Assembly: GCF_021151785.1 (NCBI RefSeq)
Contig: NZ_JAGKWP010000080.1
Location: forward strand, 1 to 10,101
Length of the DNA: 10,101 bases
Reading direction: 5' to 3'
Origin: Flavobacterium sp.
GTDB taxonomy: Bacteria; Bacteroidota; Bacteroidia; Flavobacteriales; Flavobacteriaceae
The position numbers and the translations under genes are program-made. The notes beneath the pieces were generated by a model. The model saw nothing but the letters and a program-made list of their open reading frames with translations. It had not been told where the DNA came from and ran no database searches. Below are positions 6,027-10,101 of this stretch, in pieces (the stretch's first letter is position 1; each line of letters begins with the position of its first letter).

Positions 6027-7217
6027 TTAGTCTAAAATTCTTAAAATCTTTTTGAAATCTTGTATTGGTAAACCTGCTTTTTCAAAACTTTCAAAATCAG
6101 ATTTTGTAGCTTCAATCCAACTCACATATTCAGAAATATTCTGATTTTTATATTGTTCATGTATCTTTTTAGATTCTGAAATTCGATTGGTAAACAAATA
6201 TACGTGAGCTAAGTTTAATTGATATCTAATTTCAGACTTATTCAAAGCAATAGCTTTATTAAAGTAAGTCTCAGCTTTAGTATATTGTTTTGTTTTAAGA
6301 TATAAAGCACCCATTTGAGAATAATCTAAATCAGTAGCTATAGCTTTGTCAAAAACCAATTGCTGGTATTTTTCTATGGCTTCTTTATCTCTGTTATTCA
6401 TCATCAACAATCTTACATCATTACGTATTTCTTTTAAATAACTGTTAGTTTGTTTAGCTTGTTTAATTGCATCTTCTTTAATTAATTCGATTGCTCTGGT
6501 TTTTTCAACAGGAAGCATTTGTTTAAACTCTGAATACTTATACTTAGCTGAAAAACTTTCTATAAATTGAGCTAAAAAAGCATCTGATTTGGGTGATTTT
6601 TTATACCAATCCAAACGCTCGCCAATGGCTACTAATTCTTTTTTAGTTTCGGCGTTCCATCCTCTACTCATCTTATAATCTACCCAAGCTACAACTTCAA
6701 GAACAATTTTAGTTGATAGTACCCAATTTTTGTTTTCAAATGCAAACCAAATATGAGGAGCATTGTTTAAGCAGCTTGTATTTTTGATTGAAATCACCTT
6801 ACTATCTTTACTTATAGGTTCTTTAACGCCATAACAAGCTTTATCTATTTTACCATCCTTTAAGAATTGAGTTCCTGCTTTTTCTGAAGTAAAAATACCA
6901 TAAATACAAGTATCATCACCAGAAACAGCGTTAGTTAAAGTAATTGCTCCAGCAGTTCCCTGGCTTATGCCAGTTGGATCGGGAATGGCTTTTAGTATGG
7001 AAGCTAAACTATTAGTAATCTTGCCATTTTCTTCAATTAAACTAATGCGAAAAACGAATTCTGAAGTGCCTTCAGGTAATTCATCTATCTTGATTAAAGT
7101 ACGATTTCCGGAACTCAATTTAATTTCTTTTGTAAAAGCACGTTCCTTATCCCAATAACCATCTTTTTGTGCAAAAGATGAGGCTGAGATTAATAATAAT
7201 AAAAGTAATTTCTTCAT
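6027..7217 (-). CDS. Exported TPR-repeat protein within the menaquinone cluster
   Basis: This protein has 396 residues from the ATG at 7217. A TTG six codons upstream would extend the frame, but starting at MKK gives a classic signal peptide (MKKLLLLLLISASSFA, cleavage likely before Q17), so I chose the ATG. The mature N-terminal region (about 20-190) looks beta-rich, with three cysteines (104, 128, 149), and fits no family I can name. From about 190 the sequence is helical, with tetratricopeptide-type repeats at roughly 268-350 (for example QMGALYLKTKQYTKAETYFNKAIALN and the following NLAHVYLFTNRISESKKI region). No lipobox or membrane anchor beyond the signal is seen, so it is probably periplasmic. 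It lies between the UPF0173 hydrolase and menC, 77 and 27 bases away. No menaquinone role can be deduced from the sequence; it may simply be co-transcribed. Confidence 0.8.
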   Translation of the reverse strand: MKKLLLLLLISASSFAQKDGYWDKERAFTKEIKLSSGNRTLIKIDELPEGTSEFVFRISLIEENGKITNSLASILKAIPDPTGISQGTAGAITLTNAVSGDDTCIYGIFTSEKAGTQFLKDGKIDKACYGVKEPISKDSKVISIKNTSCLNNAPHIWFAFENKNWVLSTKIVLEVVAWVDYKMSRGWNAETKKELVAIGERLDWYKKSPKSDAFLAQFIESFSAKYKYSEFKQMLPVEKTRAIELIKEDAIKQAKQTNSYLKEIRNDVRLLMMNNRDKEAIEKYQQLVFDKAIATDLDYSQMGALYLKTKQYTKAETYFNKAIALNKSEIRYQLNLAHVYLFTNRISESKKIHEQYKNQNISEYVSWIEATKSDFESFEKAGLPIQDFKKILRILD

Positions 7218-7236
7218 GTTAAATGTTAAAAACAAC

Positions 7237-7244
7237 CAAATGTA
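7237..7244 (-). promoter_or_regulatory. Possible -7 element for the TPR gene and menC
   Basis: On the minus strand this reads TACATTTG, an exact match to TAnnTTTG, 19 bases upstream of the chosen ATG. The nearest upstream TTG is only 11 bases away and the next is 32 away, both outside the usual 17-23 spacing. If real, it would give the TPR-menC pair its own promoter within the 77-base gap after the hydrolase gene. Confidence 0.35.
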
Positions 7245-7294
7245 ACATCCAATTGCAACTATTCACTTTTTAATTTCAAATTTTATACCAATTA

Positions 7295-7972
7295 TTATAA
7301 ATCAATGCTTTGACCAATTTCTAACAGCATTAAATCCTTTCCTTTTTCAAAGAATTTTCTTTTGGCTTCTTCATGATTTATTTCTATATATCCAAATGTA
7401 TCAAAGTGATACCCTAAAACTTTGTCACAAGCAACAAAATCAGAGGCAATAATAGCATCGTCAACATCCATAGTAAAATTACTTCCGATGGGTAAAATAG
7501 CTAAATCTAATTTGGTTCGTAAAGGAATTAACTTCATGTCCATTGTTAAAGCTGTATCACCTGCTATATAAATGTTTTTATGTTCTCCTTCAATAACAAA
7601 TCCACCTGGTTGACCACCATAACTTCCATCAGGGAAAGATGAGGTATGAATGGCATTTACATATTTTACAGTTCCAAATTCAAAATCCCAACTTCCTCCG
7701 TGATTCATTGGATGGTAATTAAAACCTTTAGCACCAAAATGAGAGGCAATCTCAAAATTGGAAATAATAACCGCTTCTGTTCGTTTAGCTATAGTTTCTA
7801 CATCTAAAATATGATCTTGATGTGCATGTGTTAATAAAATATAATCTGCCTGAATAGTAGTTATATCTATATGAGCAGCCTTTGGATTTCCTGAGATAAA
7901 TGGGTCTACTACTATGTGAACATCATTAACTTGAATACCTAAACAAGCGTGTCCAAAAAAAGTAATTTTCAT
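7295..7972 (-). CDS. UPF0173-family metal-dependent hydrolase (metallo-beta-lactamase fold)
   Basis: A 225-residue, single-domain, cytoplasmic metallo-beta-lactamase-fold protein of the UPF0173 (YtkL-like) family. The metal-binding set is complete: HAHQDH (49-54; H49, H51, D53, H54), H109 (NAIHTSSFPDG), D139 (YIAGDTAL) and H189 (GYHFDTF). The opening FFGHACLGI and VVDPFISGNP segments are family hallmarks. Its substrate is not established; the fold includes thioesterases, glyoxalase II, nucleases and lactonases. It starts 11 bases after the menA stop codon, so the two are almost certainly co-transcribed. That context allows a link to menaquinone synthesis, for example the 1,4-dihydroxy-2-naphthoyl-CoA thioester cleavage needed between MenB and MenA, but that is inference. 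Confidence 0.88.
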   Translation of the reverse strand: MKITFFGHACLGIQVNDVHIVVDPFISGNPKAAHIDITTIQADYILLTHAHQDHILDVETIAKRTEAVIISNFEIASHFGAKGFNYHPMNHGGSWDFEFGTVKYVNAIHTSSFPDGSYGGQPGGFVIEGEHKNIYIAGDTALTMDMKLIPLRTKLDLAILPIGSNFTMDVDDAIIASDFVACDKVLGYHFDTFGYIEINHEEAKRKFFEKGKDLMLLEIGQSIDL

Positions 7973-7983
7973 AGCATGAAATT

Positions 7984-8877
7984 TTAAAAATTAGAAATAT
8001 ATAAAGTTAACCAAAATAAAACACTTAGAGCAAAAGTACTCAAAGCAACTTTTTTCAATTCAGGTTCAAAATCTGAGTAATGTTGTGCTGTTTTTATTTT
8101 TTTTAAGTGAAGTAAAAGAGGTAAGTTAACTATTAAAATGGAAAATAAGGGCACATTCAAAATTATACAGAATATCATGAAAGACAAAGAAGCTACAATT
8201 ATTATTATTTCATGATATTTTTTAGACCAAAGTAACCCTTTTTTTACAACAAGTGTGTTTTTATTGGCTGATTTATCATTTTCTAAGTCACGCATATTAT
8301 TTAAATTCAATACAGCTACACTCAATAATCCAATTGAAACTGCTGGTAATACTAATTTCCAATCTAACAATTTGGTGAATAAAAAATTAGACCCCAATAC
8401 AGAAACTAAACCGAAAAAAATAAAAACAAAAATATCACCAAAACCACTATATCCATAAGCATTTGTACCAACTGTATATTTAATGGCCGACACTATAGAA
8501 GCTACTCCTAAAAACAGAAACAATAAGCTATATAAAAAATTTTCTTTCCCAAAAGCTACATAAATTAAACTTACGGCTAATACAAAAGATATTATACCCA
8601 TTAAAATAACGGCTTGCTTCATCTGGGTCGAAGACACTTCCCCTGAAGCCACTAACCGTTTCTCGCCAACTCTATTTACATCAGTACCTTTTACACCGTC
8701 GCCATAATCATTAGCGAAATTAGATAAAACTTGAAAAGCTAAGGTAGTTAAAATTGCTAATGCAAAAATCGTTCTATCAAATTGATGTTGATAATACGCA
8801 TAAGCACTACCTATTAAAATTCCTGAAACTGAAAGCGGTAAGGTTCTTAAGCGAGCGGCTTGTATCCAATTTTTCAT
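7984..8877 (-). CDS. menA: 1,4-Dihydroxy-2-naphthoate polyprenyltransferase (MenA)
   Basis: This 297-residue UbiA-superfamily membrane prenyltransferase attaches the polyprenyl chain to 1,4-dihydroxy-2-naphthoate with decarboxylation, giving demethylmenaquinone. Both aspartate-rich Mg-diphosphate motifs are present: NFANDYGDGVKGTD (53-66; N56, D57, D60, D66) and NNMRDLENDK (193-202; D197, D201). The N-terminal WIQAARLRTLPLSVSGILIGSAYAY pattern is typical of MenA. About eight or nine hydrophobic helices are distributed over the chain, and the length is normal for the family. It follows menB by 59 bases, with a hairpin between them, and is followed after 11 bases by the UPF0173 hydrolase gene. 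The call is firm from the motifs and the adjacent men genes. Confidence 0.95.
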   Translation of the reverse strand: MKNWIQAARLRTLPLSVSGILIGSAYAYYQHQFDRTIFALAILTTLAFQVLSNFANDYGDGVKGTDVNRVGEKRLVASGEVSSTQMKQAVILMGIISFVLAVSLIYVAFGKENFLYSLLFLFLGVASIVSAIKYTVGTNAYGYSGFGDIFVFIFFGLVSVLGSNFLFTKLLDWKLVLPAVSIGLLSVAVLNLNNMRDLENDKSANKNTLVVKKGLLWSKKYHEIIIIVASLSFMIFCIILNVPLFSILIVNLPLLLHLKKIKTAQHYSDFEPELKKVALSTFALSVLFWLTLYISNF

Positions 8878-8896
8878 TTAAATCAAATTAAAATTA

Positions 8897-8920
8897 AAGA
8901 GTGATTAAATAATTACTCTT
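8897..8920 (-). terminator. Hairpin between menB and menA, possible attenuator or terminator
   Basis: Arms AAGAGTGATT (8897-8906) and AATTACTCTT (8911-8920) pair over 10 positions with one mispair on one strand (G-U wobble on the plus-strand RNA, A-C on the minus-strand RNA) and a 4-base loop. In the menB-to-menA direction it is followed by a moderately U-rich stretch (TAATTTTAATTTGATT) and then the menA ATG, 19 bases after the hairpin. It could partly terminate menB transcripts or mark an RNA-processing site. The U-tract is interrupted, so read-through into menA is plausible. Confidence 0.45.
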
Positions 8921-8936
8921 CTAAATAATTCCTTTT

Positions 8937-9776
8937 TTATGGAATATATTTTTTCTCAAAGTTTGGCTTACGTTTTTCTAAAAAGGCATTTCTACCCTCA
9001 ATTGCTTCATCACTCATGTAAGCTAATCGTGTAGCTTCACCAGCAAATACTTGTTGTCCTACCATTCCATCATCCGTTAAATTCATTGCAAATTTCAACA
9101 TTTTGATAGATATTGGTGATTTTTCAAGGATTTCTTGTGCCCATTGGTAAGCAGTTTCTTCTAGTTCATTATGAGGGATTACAGCATTAACCATTCCCAT
9201 ATCAAATGCCTCCTGAGCTGAGTAATTTCTACCTAAGAAGAAAATTTCTCTAGCTTTCTTTTGTCCAACTAATTTGGCTAAATAAGCGGAACCATATCCC
9301 CCATCAAAACTTGTTACATCAGCATCTGTTTGTTTAAAAATAGCATGTTCTTTACTCGCTAAAGATAAGTCACAAACCACGTGTAAACTATGTCCACCGC
9401 CTACAGCCCAACCATTAACAACGGCTATTACCACTTTTGGTGTAAAACGAATTAGACGTTGTACCTCAAGAATATTTAATCGATGATAACCATCTTCACC
9501 TACATATCCTTGATATCCTCTAGCTTTTTGATCTCCACCACTACAAAATGAGTAAATTCCATCCTTTGGGGAAGGGCCTTCAGAAGATAGTAAAATAACA
9601 CCTATAGAAGTATCCTCATGTGCATCATGAAAAGCGTCTAATAATTCAGCAGTTGTTTTAGGGCGAAAAGCATTTCTAACTTCAGGTCTGTTAAAAGCAA
9701 TTCTAGCCACACCATTACATTTCTTATATGTAATGTCATCATATTCTTTTACAGTAATCCAATTTATTGTATTCAT
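8937..9776 (-). CDS. menB: 1,4-Dihydroxy-2-naphthoyl-CoA synthase (MenB)
   Basis: This 279-residue crotonase-superfamily enzyme closes the second ring of the naphthoquinone, converting o-succinylbenzoyl-CoA to 1,4-dihydroxy-2-naphthoyl-CoA. Visible features are the oxyanion/CoA loop FCSGGDQKARG (77-87), NGWAVGGGHSLHVVCDLS (121-138), QTDADVTSFDGGYGS (149-163) with the catalytic-site S156 and D158, Y253 near the C-terminus, and the RKPNF tail (269-273) typical of MenB. At the position where bicarbonate-dependent enzymes such as E. coli MenB have glycine (QTG), this protein has D151 (QTD), as in the mycobacterial type, so it probably carries its own carboxylate base and does not need bicarbonate. 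It is the first gene of the minus-strand men run, preceded by a 118-base divergent intergenic region. No TAnnTTTG element was found there on its strand. Confidence 0.96.
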   Translation of the reverse strand: MNTINWITVKEYDDITYKKCNGVARIAFNRPEVRNAFRPKTTAELLDAFHDAHEDTSIGVILLSSEGPSPKDGIYSFCSGGDQKARGYQGYVGEDGYHRLNILEVQRLIRFTPKVVIAVVNGWAVGGGHSLHVVCDLSLASKEHAIFKQTDADVTSFDGGYGSAYLAKLVGQKKAREIFFLGRNYSAQEAFDMGMVNAVIPHNELEETAYQWAQEILEKSPISIKMLKFAMNLTDDGMVGQQVFAGEATRLAYMSDEAIEGRNAFLEKRKPNFEKKYIP

Positions 9777-9801
9777 TTTATATTTTAATAAAAGTGTTAA
9801 A

Positions 9802-9844
9802 TATGAACTAGTTATATTATGAACTAAGTTTTTATGTTGAAGTT
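9802..9844. repeat. Three imperfect direct repeats in the menB upstream region
   Basis: Three related 12-13-base units lie in tandem: TATGAACTAGTT (9802-9813), TATGAACTAAGTT (9818-9830) and TATGTTGAAGTT (9833-9844). They start 16 and 15 bases apart. The first two also contain short internal dyads (AACTAGTT and AACTAAGTT). They lie 26-68 bases upstream of the menB ATG and 51-93 bases upstream of the divergent gene at 9895, a position suitable for a regulator binding cooperatively. No known operator was recognised. Confidence 0.4.
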
Positions 9845-9894
9845 TGTAAAATTAATTGATTTTTTTGGTATAACTTGCAATAAAATGTCAAAAT

Positions 9895-10101
9895 ATGACT
9901 TACGAATCAGCTTACAATAAATTTTCTTATTTAATTTTTATTGTACTAAGTTTTCCGTTAGGCGTCTTAATTTATATTTATTTAACTGAACCTGAAGAAA
10001 GCAAACCATGTTTAATTTTTGGAGTTTTATTAATGAGCCTTTTTTTATTTTTATTACATGCCTACAAAAATACTAGATATACAATAAATAAAGATTTTCT
10101 C
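9895..10101 (+). CDS. Membrane protein, probably bacterial PH-like domain type (truncated by window end)
   Basis: The first 69 residues are in the window; the frame is open to the last base, so the C-terminus is missing. After a short polar start (MTYESAYNKF) there are two hydrophobic helices at about 11-30 and 39-56, separated by an acidic loop (TEPEESKP, 31-38). The sequence then becomes NTRYTINKDFL (59-69). This order (two helices, then a Y-x-I turn leading into a strand) is how many small bacterial PH-like-domain membrane proteins (YdbS/DUF304-like) begin, with the PH fold facing the cytoplasm. That assignment rests on layout only. The gene diverges from menB. An earlier ATG at 9885 is in another frame and stops after 11 codons. 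TATAACTTG at 9869-9877 is a poor match to the -7 consensus. Confidence 0.6.
   Translation, partial: MTYESAYNKFSYLIFIVLSFPLGVLIYIYLTEPEESKPCLIFGVLLMSLFLFLLHAYKNTRYTINKDFL

Noticed and set aside
6012..6030. CTAATT/AATTAG inverted repeat at the TPR-menC junction
   Set aside because: Six weak base pairs with no U-tract; too weak to call a terminator between closely spaced genes.
7218..7235. Six-codon N-terminal extension of the TPR protein from a TTG
   Set aside because: The ATG at 7217 gives a standard signal peptide directly; the extension would add polar residues before it and overlaps the possible promoter region.
5506..8458. Plus-strand open frames opposite menC, the TPR gene and menA (5506-5742, 6967-7158, 8255-8458)
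   Set aside because: Antisense to conserved coding regions with no domain, no promoter-like element and no plausible start context.

Overview
The window looks like chromosomal core sequence from a member of the Bacteroidota, most likely Flavobacteriaceae. The DNA is strongly AT-rich, Shine-Dalgarno sequences are generally not visible, and the proteins read like flavobacterial versions of their families (MeaB, MenA, MenB, a GlcD-like oxidase). A few upstream regions carry exact matches to the Bacteroidetes -7 promoter element TAnnTTTG. I see no rRNA, tRNA, CRISPR array, complete insertion sequence or prophage gene.

Left part (1-3233): a lone zinc-ribbon/helix-turn-helix protein on the minus strand is followed by an AT-rich gap and a 58-residue two-helix membrane protein on the plus strand. 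That small gene converges on a two-gene minus-strand unit. The unit encodes an AEC-family permease (upstream) and, 7 bases further on, a GlcD/D-2-hydroxyacid dehydrogenase-type flavoprotein. A strong hairpin with a U-tract on the minus-strand side separates the convergent genes. The permease-oxidase pair suggests uptake and oxidation of a small hydroxy acid, but the substrate cannot be read from sequence.

Middle (3234-4914): meaB, the G3E-family GTPase chaperone of methylmalonyl-CoA mutase, starts on a TTG codon and diverges from the permease. It is followed by a 147-residue protein that looks like a divergent Gre-type transcription elongation factor (helical hairpin plus FKBP-like C-terminal domain). 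A perfect 14-bp inverted repeat ends this block, where it converges on menC.

Right part (4953-9776): five minus-strand genes form a menaquinone cluster, in transcription order menB, menA, an UPF0173 metallo-beta-lactamase-fold hydrolase, an exported TPR protein and menC. MenC makes o-succinylbenzoate, MenB makes 1,4-dihydroxy-2-naphthoyl-CoA and MenA prenylates the free naphthoate. menD, menE, menF and menH are not in the window. The two non-men genes inside the cluster are the most interesting context signal. Beyond menB, a truncated plus-strand gene encodes a membrane protein that probably enters a bacterial PH-like domain at the window edge. The intergenic region between it and menB has three imperfect direct repeats at 15-16 base spacing.

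Overall this is mainly housekeeping DNA. I found no convincing new multi-gene system. The best leads are the Gre-like factor, the hydrolase and the exported TPR protein in the men cluster, and several hairpins or repeats at regulatory positions.
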